From NCBI RefSeq assembly GCF_000312105.1, contig NZ_HE978638.1:240386-304385 (forward strand): 64,000 nucleotides of DNA. The letters run 5' to 3'. The notes beneath the pieces are model-generated. The model saw only the letters and a list, made by a program, of their open reading frames with translations, made no database searches and was not told where the DNA came from. Positions 1 to 8,659 of the stretch are shown one piece after another (within the stretch, counting starts at the first letter, position 1; every line of letters begins with the position of its first letter). Origin of the DNA: Aeromicrobium massiliense JC14. Its GTDB lineage: Bacteria; Actinomycetota; Actinomycetes; Propionibacteriales; Nocardioidaceae. Position numbers and translations under genes: made by a program.

Positions 1-82
1 GGAAGTCGTCCAGGTAGGGCGCGACGTCGTGGACGGCGGCGACGACGGAGAAGCGGCCGCGCGGGGCGGACCCGTCCGTCAC
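1..82 (-). CDS. Glycosyltransferase family 2, N-terminal fragment
   Basis: Only the first 27 codons lie in the window; the gene runs off the left edge. From a GTG at 82 the translation contains RFSVVAAVHDVAPYLDDF, the usual first beta strand and helix of GT-A fold family 2 glycosyltransferases (SVV.AV.NV..YL). The GTG overlaps the TGA of the acyltransferase gene upstream on the same strand by 4 bases (GTGA), so the two are probably translationally coupled. Domains of this kind are often fused to, or found next to, CDP-glycerol glycerophosphotransferases, one of which lies nearby at 2226. A role in cell-wall glycopolymer synthesis is inferred from this context; the donor and acceptor are unknown. 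Confidence 0.6.
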   Translation of the reverse strand, partial: MTDGSAPRGRFSVVAAVHDVAPYLDDF

Positions 83-2127
83 TTCCAGGCCTTCGCCAGC
101 TGCGGCTCGAGGAACGGGCGCATCGTCTTGGTGTAGGTCGCGGTGACGTGGTGGGTGTCGTAGTAGACCAGCACGTCGCCGATGATCGGCGCGCACTCGT
201 CGCCCGGGCAGACCCAGCCGTTCATGTCGACCAGGCCGACGCCCTCGACGCCGTCCACGGCCTCCTCGGCGTCCTCGGCCGTCCACACGGTCGAGTAGGC
301 CTTGTCGCGGTCGACCGCGCAGCGGGTCAGGTGGTCCTCGTTGCTGCCGACGCAGTCAGGGATGTTGAGCTGCAGGCGCGGGCCGGCGGTCAGCACGGCG
401 ACGTCGATGCCGGCGTCGGTGAACGTGCGCCACCACTGCTGGACGCCCTCGATGCGGGTGCGGCGCAGCTCGTCGGCCGGCACGTCCTCGCTCTCCTGGG
501 CGATCTTGAGCGTGTCGAGCACGGTGAAGACGCGGTCGGGCTTGAGCTCGTCGGTGACGGTCTTGACGACGTTGCGGTTCCACTCGTCGCACTCGGGGTA
601 GTCGTCGAGCGGATCGCTGCCGTTGCGCGTGGGCGCCGCGGTGAACTCGCACGCGGACTTGGTGAACGACTCGATGCGCCAGCCGCGCGCCTTGCCGATC
701 TCGTCCATGACCGGGATCCACTGACGGGTCTTGGAGTTGCCGATCATGGCCACGACCGTCTCACCCTCGGGGTCGCCGAAGGTGCAGGACGCCGGGTCGG
801 TGCCCTCGATGTCCTGGTCGCAGGACCGGGTGGCCTCGTTGGCGTTGTCGTCCTCGACCTCGGTGAGCGAGGGCGCGAACGCCTTGACGGTGTCGACCGG
901 GTCGCCGGCCGGGTTGCCGCGCGGCTTCTCGCCGAGCACCTGGGCACCCTTGGCGTCCTTGGCCACGGGCGCCTGCTCGGCCTCGATCGCGCCGTTGAGC
1001 GTGAAGCCGGCGACGACGCCGACGACGGTCAGGGCGAGGCCGGCGACGAGCGCGTTGCGGGTCGACTCCATGACCTTGGAGAAGCGGACCGGGTTCTCGA
1101 TGACGTGGTGCGTCACCCAGGCGGCCGCGATCGACGCGACCGCGACGGGCAGCAGGTCCAGGGTGGACTCCTCGCCGGGCGACCAGGCCTCGTAGATGAC
1201 GATCATCGGCCAGTGCCACAGGTACAGGGAGTACGACAGGCCGCCGAACCAGCGCATGACGGACCGGTCGAGCAGGAAGCCCGCGCCGCGCGCACCGGCC
1301 GCGGGGCCGCCGGCGATGACGGCGGCGGACGCGACGATCGGCAGCAGCGCGTAGTAGCTCGGCCACGGCATCGAGTCGTCCTGCAGCAGCACCGAGGCGA
1401 CGATGCCGGCCAGGCCGGCCCAGGTGAGAGCGGCGGCGAGGCCCGGACGCATGCGGTTGAGCAGCGGCACGGCGATCGCGACCAGGCCGCCGAGCGCCAG
1501 CTCCCACAGGCGGGTGGTGGTGATGAAGTAGGCGGTGTCGGGCGACTCCTGGGTCCAGTAGACCGAGTAGGCGAGCGACGGCACGAAGATGAGCAGCAGG
1601 CCGCCGAACATGGCCGGGCGCATCTGAAGGTGGCCGCGACGCACGAGCACCGCGAGGAGGATGATGAGCAGCGGCCAGACGATGTAGAACTGCTCCTCGA
1701 CCGCGAGCGACCAGAAGTGTTGCAGCGGGCTGACGGCGTCGTCCTCGGCCGAGTAGTCGACCGCGCGGTCGGCCAGGCGCCAGTTGATGACGTAGAAGGC
1801 GCTGGCCACCGCGTCGAACGCGGTGTCCTTCCAGCGGGTCACCGGCAGGAACAGGTACGAGGCGACCATGGTGGCGACGATGACCGTCGCCGACGCGGGC
1901 AGCAGGCGCTTGAACCGGCGCGCGTAGAACCGGCTCAGGCTGACGCGTCCGTCGCGCTCGACCTCGCGCACCAGCAGCCCGGTGATGAGGAAGCCGGAGA
2001 TGACGAAGAAGATGTCGACGCCGACGAATCCGCCCGGGAGCCAGGACAGGTCGATGTGGTACAGGACGACGGTCAGGACCGCGATGGCCCGCAGACCTTC
2101 GATGTCACCGCGGAATCTCTTGCTCAT
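79..2127 (-). CDS. Membrane O-acyltransferase (acyltransferase 3 family) with C-terminal SGNH domain
   Basis: A 682-residue OafA/YrhL-type protein. The N-terminal half (about 5-350) is the multi-spanning acyltransferase 3 domain, recognised by the opening RGDIEGLRAIAVLTVVLYH, FVGVDIFFVISGFLITG, the FWSLAVEEQFYIVWPL motif and SYSLYLWHWP. A linker leads to a C-terminal SGNH domain (about 445-680) with GNSKTRQW near residue 462 and DTHH near 656. Such proteins move acyl groups from the cytoplasm onto envelope polysaccharides. The first SGNH block reads G-N-S instead of G-D-S, so the Asp next to the nucleophile Ser is changed. I start at the ATG at 2127 (MSKRFRGD) rather than a longer frame, because family members begin just before RGDIEGLRA. 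Confidence 0.9.
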   Translation of the reverse strand: MSKRFRGDIEGLRAIAVLTVVLYHIDLSWLPGGFVGVDIFFVISGFLITGLLVREVERDGRVSLSRFYARRFKRLLPASATVIVATMVASYLFLPVTRWKDTAFDAVASAFYVINWRLADRAVDYSAEDDAVSPLQHFWSLAVEEQFYIVWPLLIILLAVLVRRGHLQMRPAMFGGLLLIFVPSLAYSVYWTQESPDTAYFITTTRLWELALGGLVAIAVPLLNRMRPGLAAALTWAGLAGIVASVLLQDDSMPWPSYYALLPIVASAAVIAGGPAAGARGAGFLLDRSVMRWFGGLSYSLYLWHWPMIVIYEAWSPGEESTLDLLPVAVASIAAAWVTHHVIENPVRFSKVMESTRNALVAGLALTVVGVVAGFTLNGAIEAEQAPVAKDAKGAQVLGEKPRGNPAGDPVDTVKAFAPSLTEVEDDNANEATRSCDQDIEGTDPASCTFGDPEGETVVAMIGNSKTRQWIPVMDEIGKARGWRIESFTKSACEFTAAPTRNGSDPLDDYPECDEWNRNVVKTVTDELKPDRVFTVLDTLKIAQESEDVPADELRRTRIEGVQQWWRTFTDAGIDVAVLTAGPRLQLNIPDCVGSNEDHLTRCAVDRDKAYSTVWTAEDAEEAVDGVEGVGLVDMNGWVCPGDECAPIIGDVLVYYDTHHVTATYTKTMRPFLEPQLAKAWK

Positions 2128-2213
2128 CAGTGCTCTCTGTCGTCGGGATGGGCCCACGACAGCCTAACGAAGGACTCCAGGGGAGCCTCGTCCGACGGGG
2201 GCGGCGACGCTCC

Positions 2214-2219
2214 TAGGAT
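2214..2219 (+). promoter_or_regulatory. Probable -10 element (TAGGAT), leaderless
   Basis: TAGGAT ends six bases before the GTG of the glycerophosphotransferase gene at 2226. There is no room for a Shine-Dalgarno site, as expected for a leaderless transcript. Confidence 0.5.
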
Positions 2220-2225
2220 GGCCCG

Positions 2226-4232
2226 GTGGACTCGCCGACGTTGACGCTGCTGCTCGGACCCGCCGCCTCCGAGACCCTGCCCGACGACCTCCGGGCGGAG
2301 GGGCTGGACGTCACGGCGGTCACCGTCCCCGACGACGACCCGCTGGCGCTGCGCGACGCGGTCGCCGCGGTCACGACCGAGGCCGTCGTCTTCGTGCGGC
2401 GGGCGTCCACCACCGCCGGGCACGTGCAGCGCTCCATCGCCTGGGTCCGCGGACTCGGTCTCGACACGCCCGCCGGCCTGCCGGTGCGGCTCGACCCGTC
2501 CGACGACACGTACGTCGACGCGCTGCTCGCCGCCGGTCACCCGGCCGAGCTCGTCCGCCTCGCCGGCTACTACCGCGCGGTGCCCGCGGCCGAGTGGGCC
2601 GACGTCGTCGACGACGGACGCACGCTGCGCATCGGCCTGCGCTGGCGCTGGGGAGGCTCGGCCACGCCCGAGCACGCCGACCGCACCGTGGCGCTGGCCC
2701 TGGTCGGCCGCCGCGGGACGACGCACGTGCCCACCACCTGCGTCGAGCGCGTCGCCGCCGACGGCTCGGTCGCGTGGTCGGCGTACGTCGCCGACGTGCC
2801 CGTCGAGCAGCTGAGCGGCCGCGACCGCCTGGTGCTCGACCTGACGCCGGGACGCCCCGGCCGTCAGGTCGACCTCGAGCCGACCACCGGCCTGCTGGCC
2901 AGCGCCCGGCGCATGCGGGCGTCCGGCCTTGACCTGGAGATCGCGCCCAACGCCGACGACGACCAGGTGCTCGTGCACGCCGTGCGGCACGGCGCGGCGC
3001 TGCGCCGGCTGCGCTGGGTCGCAGCCCACCTGCGCCAGGACGCCGCCTCGCTGCTGCGGCTGCGCCGCTTCACCTGGGTGCGTGCGGCGCGCGTGCTCAC
3101 CCGCCCGCTGGTCGGGAGCCGGCCGGTCTGGTTGGTCGGAGAGCGCGAGGACACCGCGCGTGACAACGGCTACCACTTCTTCGCCCACCTGTGCCGCACC
3201 CGGCCGGACGCGCAGGTCTACTACGTCATCCAGGGCGGCAGCGAGCAGCGGGCCAAGGTCGAGGCACTCGGGCCGGTGCTCGTGCACTCGTCGTGGCGGC
3301 ACCGCCTCCTGATCCTGCACGCGGAGGTGCTCGCGAACGCCTACTCGGTCAAGCACATGCTGCCGCGCCAGTGGCACCCCGGCGCGTACCTGAAGCAGGC
3401 GGCCTGGCGGCTCGGCGCGCGGCGGGTCTACCTCAAGCACGGCGTGAACGACAAGGTCAACATGCTCAAGCGCGGCACGGGCGGGTACGACCTGTACCTG
3501 ACCGTCGGCCCGGGGGAGTCCGAGGCGGTGCGCGCGGTGTCGGGCTACGACACCCAGATCGCCGAGACCGGCCTGCCGCGGTTCGACGCGCTGACCCGGC
3601 TGGAGGACGGCACGGACGACACCGTCGTGCTGTTCATGCCCACGTGGCGGCGCGCGTTCGTCCCCAAGCTGTTCAGCGACGAGGACGTCGCGGCGATGTC
3701 GTTCGAGGGCTCGTCCTACCAGCGCTTCGTCACCGAGCTGCTCGCCGACCCGCGGCTCGCCGACCTGCTGCGCACCCACGGCGCGCGGCTGCAGTTCCTG
3801 CCGCACTACAACATGGGCCGGCTGCTCGAGGGCCTGGACGTCGTCGAGGGGGTCGAGCTCGTCGACAGCGCCACGCCGTACATCCAGGAGCTCATGCGCC
3901 GCTGCGACCTGTTCCTGACCGACTACTCCTCGGTGCACTTCGACATCGCCTACCTCGGCACGCCGCTGCTCTACACCCACTTCGACGAGGCCGAGTACCT
4001 CGAGGGCCACGCCTCGCCGTCGTGGTTCGACCACGAGCGCGACGGCTTCGGCCCGGTCGTGCGCACGGTCGACGAGACGCTGGACGCGCTCGGTCGCTAC
4101 CTGGCGTCCGGCTGCGTGCGCGAGGAGTTCTACGAGGACCGGGTCAAGGCGGTCTTCACCCACCAGGACCGCGAGAACGGCGCGCGCGTCGTACGGGCGG
4201 TCGAGGAGATGGTGCGCCGCACCGCCGTGTAG
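2226..4232 (+). CDS. CDP-glycerol:poly(glycerophosphate) glycerophosphotransferase family protein
   Basis: A 668-residue TagB/TagF-like enzyme that would transfer glycerol phosphate (or ribitol phosphate) from a CDP-activated donor to a teichoic-acid-like chain at the inner membrane face. The C-terminal half (about 300-665) carries the family landmarks: VWLVGEREDTARDNGYHFF, YLKHGVND, TGLPRFDAL, FMPTWR, LPHYNM and TDYSSVHFDIAYLGTPLLYT. The N-terminal ~280 residues are a less conserved domain, possibly a remnant of the N-terminal part of TagF-like proteins. The GTG start at 2226 sits 6 bases after a TAGGAT hexamer. It is divergent from the acyltransferase and converges on the SGNH lipoprotein gene, its TAG ending one base before that gene's stop codon. 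Confidence 0.88.
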   Translation: MDSPTLTLLLGPAASETLPDDLRAEGLDVTAVTVPDDDPLALRDAVAAVTTEAVVFVRRASTTAGHVQRSIAWVRGLGLDTPAGLPVRLDPSDDTYVDALLAAGHPAELVRLAGYYRAVPAAEWADVVDDGRTLRIGLRWRWGGSATPEHADRTVALALVGRRGTTHVPTTCVERVAADGSVAWSAYVADVPVEQLSGRDRLVLDLTPGRPGRQVDLEPTTGLLASARRMRASGLDLEIAPNADDDQVLVHAVRHGAALRRLRWVAAHLRQDAASLLRLRRFTWVRAARVLTRPLVGSRPVWLVGEREDTARDNGYHFFAHLCRTRPDAQVYYVIQGGSEQRAKVEALGPVLVHSSWRHRLLILHAEVLANAYSVKHMLPRQWHPGAYLKQAAWRLGARRVYLKHGVNDKVNMLKRGTGGYDLYLTVGPGESEAVRAVSGYDTQIAETGLPRFDALTRLEDGTDDTVVLFMPTWRRAFVPKLFSDEDVAAMSFEGSSYQRFVTELLADPRLADLLRTHGARLQFLPHYNMGRLLEGLDVVEGVELVDSATPYIQELMRRCDLFLTDYSSVHFDIAYLGTPLLYTHFDEAEYLEGHASPSWFDHERDGFGPVVRTVDETLDALGRYLASGCVREEFYEDRVKAVFTHQDRENGARVVRAVEEMVRRTAV

Positions 4233-4233
4233 G

Positions 4234-5184
4234 TCAGCCGGCGGCGAGCTCGGTCAGCGCGGTCGCGACCCGCTCGCCGAGCGGCTCCGCGAGCTGCAGC
4301 GTGTAGGTGCGCGTGAAGTGGTGCGAGTCGCGGAACCGCAGCGTGCCGTCCGAGACCACCGGGCACGGCGGCCCGTCGTCGCCGCACACGACGTCGTTGA
4401 TCGTGACGAGCCGGGCGCGGCCCACCTCGTCGACGACCTGCTCGGCGGACGCCGTCGGGAATCGCAGCTGCGGGTCGTCGTACTCGTCCTCGGTGATGTC
4501 GCACTCGTCGGTGTCGTCGCCGTGCTCCAGGACGCACGCGGGCACGTCCTCGTCCGAGCGCGGGCCGGCGTCGAGCAGGATCGTGCCGATGCCGCGGGCG
4601 GCCAGCTCGCCGTACGCGTCCTGGAGCCCCTCCACCATCAGCTCGTGCTGCTCGTCGCCGTCGATGTCGCGGCCGGCCTTGGGCACCCGCAGCTTGTACA
4701 GCTCGGTGAAGACGGCGTCGGGCGCGAGCGCCTCGATCGCCCGGCGCGCGTTGGTGTTCCACTCCTCGCACGACCGGTTGACCTCGTCGTCGCGGCTGCC
4801 CAGCCTCGCGGCCGTGAACGCGCAGGCGGACTTGGTGATCGAGGTGATCCGCCAGCCGCGCTGCTCGCCGATCGCGTCGAAGGCGTCGACCCACTGCTCG
4901 GTCTTGGAGTCGCCGGCCAGCACGACGTGCACGCCGCCGTCGCGGTCGCCGAACTCGCAGGCCAGCACCTCCGAGCGTCCCTTGCGCTGGTGGCAGGTCT
5001 GGCCGTCGGTGTAGCGCACCTGGTCCTGCTCGGCCCGGGCCGGGTTCGGCGTCAGGGACGAGCCGGACCCGTCGGTGGGCCGGGTGGGCTCGGCCTCGTC
5101 GCCGCCCTCCCCGCCCGAGCAGGACGCGACGAGCGTCAGCGCCAGGGCCGCGACGAGCAGCCGGGCGCCACGACGAGCGGTCAC
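4234..5184 (-). CDS. SGNH-fold lipoprotein, paralogue of the acyltransferase's SGNH domain
   Basis: A 316-residue protein that starts with a lipoprotein signal (hydrophobic 9-20, LVASC with lipidated Cys22), then a Gly/Glu/Thr-rich linker and one SGNH domain. It shows VLAGDSKTEQW near residue 91 and RDSHHFTRTYT near the C-terminus. It resembles the C-terminal SGNH domain of the acyltransferase at 79-2127 along its length (shared: RGWRI, TKSAC.FTAA, C.EWN, DSHH/DTHH), but here the G-D-S triad is intact. It probably works outside the membrane on an acyl group of an envelope polymer. The GTG start at 5184 overlaps the stop of the glycosyltransferase gene by 4 bases. Confidence 0.82.
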   Translation of the reverse strand: MTARRGARLLVAALALTLVASCSGGEGGDEAEPTRPTDGSGSSLTPNPARAEQDQVRYTDGQTCHQRKGRSEVLACEFGDRDGGVHVVLAGDSKTEQWVDAFDAIGEQRGWRITSITKSACAFTAARLGSRDDEVNRSCEEWNTNARRAIEALAPDAVFTELYKLRVPKAGRDIDGDEQHELMVEGLQDAYGELAARGIGTILLDAGPRSDEDVPACVLEHGDDTDECDITEDEYDDPQLRFPTASAEQVVDEVGRARLVTINDVVCGDDGPPCPVVSDGTLRFRDSHHFTRTYTLQLAEPLGERVATALTELAAG

Positions 5185-6281
5185 CGCGCCCCACCCTGCG
5201 CCGCGCGGCGGACGTGGCCGGCGAAGTCGAGCGCGTCGCGGTTCCAGTTGTGGTGCTCCTGGACGTACGCGTGCCCGGCGGCGGCCATCGCGTGGCGCCG
5301 CTCGTCGTCGTCCAGCAGGGCGGTGATCGCGGCCGCCGCGGCGGCGGGGTCCTCGAACGGCACGAGCACGCCGCCGGCGGAGTCCTCGACGAGCGCCTTC
5401 GCGGTGGGCAGCGGCGTCGTGACGATCGGCACCCCGTGGGCCAGGTACTCCATCAGCTTGGTCAGGCGGCTGAACCGGTAGTTCGGCTCGTCGCGGACGA
5501 ACGAGACGCCGACCGCGGCGCCCTCGATCGCCCGCATCGCCACGTCGTTCGGGGTGAAGCCGTGCCAGGTCAGCGCGCCATCGGCTTGGGCCTGCTCGAG
5601 CAGCACGTCGGTGCCGTCGTGGGCCGGGCCGTAGACGTCGACCGTGGCGGTGCCCTGCAGCAGGCGGGCGGTGTCGACGAGCATCTGCACGCCGCGCGAC
5701 TGGGTGACCGAGCCGAGGTACACGACCCGGCGCGACGCCGGCGGCGGCACCTGCTCGGGCACCCGGGTGCTGTTGGGGACGACCGGGTGCGGCTCGTGGA
5801 ACAGCGGGACGTAGCCGTCCTCGGCCAGCAGGATCGTGAACCGCTTCTCGGCCCAGTCCTGGGCGGCCTTGGCCGCCGCCCGGACGACCGGCCGCACCGG
5901 GCCGGGGATCCAGTCGCGCGACTCGACCGCACCCGGGAAGTCCTCGTGGACGTCCCAGATCACCGGGGTGTCGCCGGTGGTGCCCGCCGCAGCGATGAGC
6001 AGCTCGGGGTCGTGCAGCAGGACGACGTCGTGCTCGGGGGCCAGGCGGCGCAGCGTCGCGCGCGCCTCGCGGACGGCACCGAGGCGGCGGCGGCCCCGGG
6101 CCCGACGGACGTCCACGGCGGTGACGCCGGCCGGTGGCTCGACGCCGTAGCCGGAGAACGGGGCGGCGAACGTGACCGACATCCCGTCCTGCAGCAGGGC
6201 GGGGATCTCGCGGTGCGCGATCCGGGCGTCGCCGGGGTGGTGGACGATCGTCATGACGAGGACTCGGGTCGGCCTGCTCAC
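5181..6281 (-). CDS. Glycosyltransferase family 4 (GT-B fold)
   Basis: A 366-residue GT-B glycosyltransferase. The N-terminal half has the MTIVHHPGDARIAHRE opening seen in family 4 enzymes and VIWDVHEDFP. The C-terminal half has VVYLGSVTQSRGVQML and a donor-binding stretch with SRLTKLMEYLAHGVPIVTTPLP, the E-x7-E-like region that holds the nucleotide sugar. It has no signal peptide or membrane span and should act in the cytoplasm on a lipid-linked or cell-wall acceptor. It is the first gene of a two-gene unit with the SGNH lipoprotein. The GTG start lies 6 bases after TAGGGT on the minus strand (6288-6293), so it is probably leaderless. Confidence 0.85.
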   Translation of the reverse strand: MSRPTRVLVMTIVHHPGDARIAHREIPALLQDGMSVTFAAPFSGYGVEPPAGVTAVDVRRARGRRRLGAVREARATLRRLAPEHDVVLLHDPELLIAAAGTTGDTPVIWDVHEDFPGAVESRDWIPGPVRPVVRAAAKAAQDWAEKRFTILLAEDGYVPLFHEPHPVVPNSTRVPEQVPPPASRRVVYLGSVTQSRGVQMLVDTARLLQGTATVDVYGPAHDGTDVLLEQAQADGALTWHGFTPNDVAMRAIEGAAVGVSFVRDEPNYRFSRLTKLMEYLAHGVPIVTTPLPTAKALVEDSAGGVLVPFEDPAAAAAAITALLDDDERRHAMAAAGHAYVQEHHNWNRDALDFAGHVRRAAQGGAR

Positions 6282-6287
6282 CCGGCC

Positions 6288-6293
6288 ACCCTA
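6288..6293 (-). promoter_or_regulatory. Probable -10 element (TAGGGT on minus strand), leaderless
   Basis: Reading the minus strand, TAGGGT is followed by six bases and the GTG start of the glycosyltransferase. The divergent trkH-like gene has its own TAGCGT at 6341-6346, so the two -10 elements are about 50 bp apart. Confidence 0.5.
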
Positions 6294-6340
6294 GTGCGCG
6301 CCACCCGGCGCTCGGCGGCGTCCCGGCGCCCCCGCTGCGT

Positions 6341-6346
6341 TAGCGT
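6341..6346 (+). promoter_or_regulatory. Probable -10 element (TAGCGT), leaderless
   Basis: TAGCGT ends seven bases before the GTG at 6354 used as the start of the TrkH-family gene. No Shine-Dalgarno site fits in between. Confidence 0.45.
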
Positions 6347-6353
6347 GCTGCCC

Positions 6354-7700
6354 GTGGTCCGCCTCTCGCTGCCGCGCGCCGTCGCGCACCCGGTCCGGCT
6401 CCTGCCGTTGACCTTCCTGGTGCTCGTCTTCGTCGGCACGCTCCTGCTTTTGCTGCCGTTCGCGCGCACGGGGCAGGAGAACCCGAGCTTCATGGCGGCG
6501 TTCTTCACCAGTACGTCCGCGGTCACGGTGACCGGGCTGGCCACGGTCGACACCGCGACCTACTGGACCCCGGTGGGGCAGGGCATCATCCTGGCGCTCG
6601 TCGAGATCGGCGGCCTGGGCATCGTGGCGCTGGCGACGCTGCTCGGCGTCTTCATCGGCGGACGTCTGGGGCTGCGCACCCGGCTGGTCGCGCAGGCCGA
6701 CTTCCACGTGCCCACGCTCGGCGAGGTCCGGCCCCTGTTCGCCCGCATCGTCGCCACCATGCTGCTGTTCCAGCTGGTCACCTGGATCGTGCTGACCCTG
6801 CGCCTGCGCGGGGAGTACTTCGACACCTGGGGCCAGTCGCTGTGGCACGGGCTGTTCTACGCCGTGATGGCGTTCAACAACGCCGGCTTCGCGCTGGAGT
6901 CCGACAGCCTGGTCGGGTACGCCGGCGACGGCCTCATCATCATCCCGATCTCGATCGCGGTCTTCGTCGGCGCGATGGGCTTCCCGGTGCTGGCGGAGCT
7001 GCGCACCCGGTGGCGCACGCCGGCTCGCTGGACGATCCACACCCGGCTGACGGTCTGGGGGTCGCTGGGCCTGCTCGTCGTCGCCGTGGTGATGTTCATG
7101 GCGGTCGAGTGGACGAACGACGACACGCTGGGCCAGCTGCCGTTCTGGCACCGCGTGATCACCGGCGTCGAGGCCGGCGTCATGCCCCGCTCCGGCGGGT
7201 TCAACAGCTTCGACTGGGGAGCCGTGCGCCCGGAGTCGCTCGACGTCGCGACGGTGATGATGTTCATCGGCGGCGGCTCGGCCAGCACCGCCGGCGGCAT
7301 CAAGGTCACGACGTTCCTGCTGCTGGCCTACGTGATCATGGCCGAGCTGCGCGGCGACCCCGACGTGACCGTGGGACGCCGCTCGATCAGCGCCGCCACG
7401 ATCCGGCAGGCGCTCACCATCGCGCTGCTCGCGGTGATGCTGGTGATCACGTCCACGTGGCTGGTGCTGACCATGACCGGGCTGGGCTACGGCGCGGTGC
7501 TCTTCGAGTGCACGTCGGCGTTCGCGACCGTCGGGCTGAGCACCGGCATCACCCCCGACCTGCCCTGGAACGCCCAGCTCGTGCTCATCGTCTTGATGTT
7601 CGTCGGCCGAGTGGGCACCATTACGGCGGCGTCAGCGTTCGTCGTCCGCAGCCGCGTGCGCCGCTACACCCTGCCCGAGGAGCGACCCATCATTGGCTAG
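6354..7700 (+). CDS. Potassium uptake transporter, TrkH/KtrB family
   Basis: A 448-residue membrane channel subunit of a Trk/Ktr potassium uptake system. The four filter-like pore repeats are visible: TSTSAVTVTGLATVDT, FNNAGFAL, PRSGGFNSFD and TSAFATVGLSTGI, each with the conserved Gly. Several hydrophobic spans separate them. The open frame extends much further upstream, but that part is antisense to the glycosyltransferase gene and has no membrane character, so I start at GTG 6354 (an in-frame GTG at 6345 is possible). It overlaps the RCK-domain gene by 8 bases, which fits one channel with its cytosolic gating subunit. Confidence 0.93.
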   Translation: MVRLSLPRAVAHPVRLLPLTFLVLVFVGTLLLLLPFARTGQENPSFMAAFFTSTSAVTVTGLATVDTATYWTPVGQGIILALVEIGGLGIVALATLLGVFIGGRLGLRTRLVAQADFHVPTLGEVRPLFARIVATMLLFQLVTWIVLTLRLRGEYFDTWGQSLWHGLFYAVMAFNNAGFALESDSLVGYAGDGLIIIPISIAVFVGAMGFPVLAELRTRWRTPARWTIHTRLTVWGSLGLLVVAVVMFMAVEWTNDDTLGQLPFWHRVITGVEAGVMPRSGGFNSFDWGAVRPESLDVATVMMFIGGGSASTAGGIKVTTFLLLAYVIMAELRGDPDVTVGRRSISAATIRQALTIALLAVMLVITSTWLVLTMTGLGYGAVLFECTSAFATVGLSTGITPDLPWNAQLVLIVLMFVGRVGTITAASAFVVRSRVRRYTLPEERPIIG

Positions 7701-8373
7701 CAAGGACACGTCCCCCACCGCGCCGGTGCTCGTCATCGGCCTGGGACGCTTCGGATCCGCCGTGGCCAAGTCGCTCGTGCGGCTCGGCCACGAGGTGCTG
7801 GCGGTCGACGAGAGCGCCGCCATCGCGCAGAAGTACGCCAGCGACTTCACCCACGTCGTGGCCGCCGACACGACCGACACCGAGGCGCTGCAGCAGATCG
7901 GCGCCGAGCAGTTCCACCGCGCGGTCGTCGGGATCGGCAGCGACATCGAGGCCAGCGTGCTGACCGTGCTCGGCCTGGCCGAGCTCGGCGTCAAGGAGAT
8001 CTGGGCCAAGGCGGTCAGCGGCAAGCACGCCATGATCCTCGAGCGGGTCGGCGCCACCCACGTGGTGCGGCCCGAGACGTCGATGGGCGAGCGGGTGGCC
8101 CACCTGGTGTCGGGCACCATGACCGACTTCATCGAGTTCGACGACGGCTTCGCGATCGCGCGCACCCGCGCCCCGCGCGAGGCCTGCGGCCAGGAGCTCG
8201 GCCAGTCGGTGCTGCGGTCCAAGTACGGCATCACCGTGGTCGGCGTGAAGACGCGCGGCCAGGACTTCACCTACGCGCAGGCCGACACGCTCGTGCACCG
8301 CGGCGACGAGCTCATCGTCTCCGGCGCCACGGTCAAGGTGGAGAAGTTCTGCGCCATGACCGCCGACCTGTAG
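7693..8373 (+). CDS. TrkA-family potassium uptake regulatory subunit (RCK domains)
   Basis: A 226-residue KtrA/TrkA-like gating subunit. Residues about 12-130 form the RCK-N Rossmann fold (VLVIGLGRFGSAVAKSL with the GxGxxG nucleotide loop, then an acidic residue ending beta 2 in VLAVDE). Residues about 145-226 look like an RCK-C (TrkA-C) domain. The start is a TTG inside the last codons of the TrkH gene. The pair is co-transcribed and should form a K+ uptake complex controlled by bound nucleotide. The gene converges on the emfourin gene with one base between the two stop codons. Confidence 0.92.
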   Translation: MASKDTSPTAPVLVIGLGRFGSAVAKSLVRLGHEVLAVDESAAIAQKYASDFTHVVAADTTDTEALQQIGAEQFHRAVVGIGSDIEASVLTVLGLAELGVKEIWAKAVSGKHAMILERVGATHVVRPETSMGERVAHLVSGTMTDFIEFDDGFAIARTRAPREACGQELGQSVLRSKYGITVVGVKTRGQDFTYAQADTLVHRGDELIVSGATVKVEKFCAMTADL

Positions 8374-8374
8374 G

Positions 8375-8659
8375 TCAGGCCTCGCCCTCGGCGCGCCGCC
8401 GCACGGCGTCGGCCAGCTCGGACCACGGGCCCTGCAGCCGGCTCTCGGGCAGCCGCGCCTCGCGCTCGTTGGCGCGGACGTCGTAGACGAACCGGTCGGG
8501 CACCCCGTCGGCGTCGAGGTCGGCGTCCCACGGGCAGGCCTCGACCAGGGGCCACCACGACGGCGCGTCGGTCTCGTCGACCTCGGCGCGCCACTCGCGG
8601 CGCAGTCCGGCCAGGCCGCCGGTGCGCACCACCGTCACCACCAGCACGGGCTCGTTCAC
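8375..8659 (-). CDS. Emfourin-type M4 metallopeptidase inhibitor
   Basis: A 94-residue soluble protein with no signal peptide. Its opening (MNEPVLVVTVVRTGGLAGLRREW), the central SWWPLVEACPW and the FVYDVRA strand match the protealysin inhibitor (emfourin) family, which inhibits M4 peptidases of the protealysin type. The location directly downstream of such a protease is the arrangement known from Serratia. The GTG start is preceded by GGAGGT (8665-8670) and overlaps by 4 bases (GTGA) the stop of a 27-codon mini-ORF. The function is inferred from family and neighbour; no inhibition data can be seen in the sequence. Confidence 0.82.
   Translation of the reverse strand: MNEPVLVVTVVRTGGLAGLRREWRAEVDETDAPSWWPLVEACPWDADLDADGVPDRFVYDVRANEREARLPESRLQGPWSELADAVRRRAEGEA

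Noticed and set aside
148..2244. Long plus-strand open frame opposite the acyltransferase gene
   Set aside because: It is a low-complexity Val/Asp/Gly/Arg-rich shadow in high-GC DNA; the minus-strand frame has clear acyltransferase and SGNH motifs.
5214..6353. N-terminal extension of the TrkH-like gene
   Set aside because: It lies antisense to the glycosyltransferase gene, lacks membrane segments and is not found in the family.
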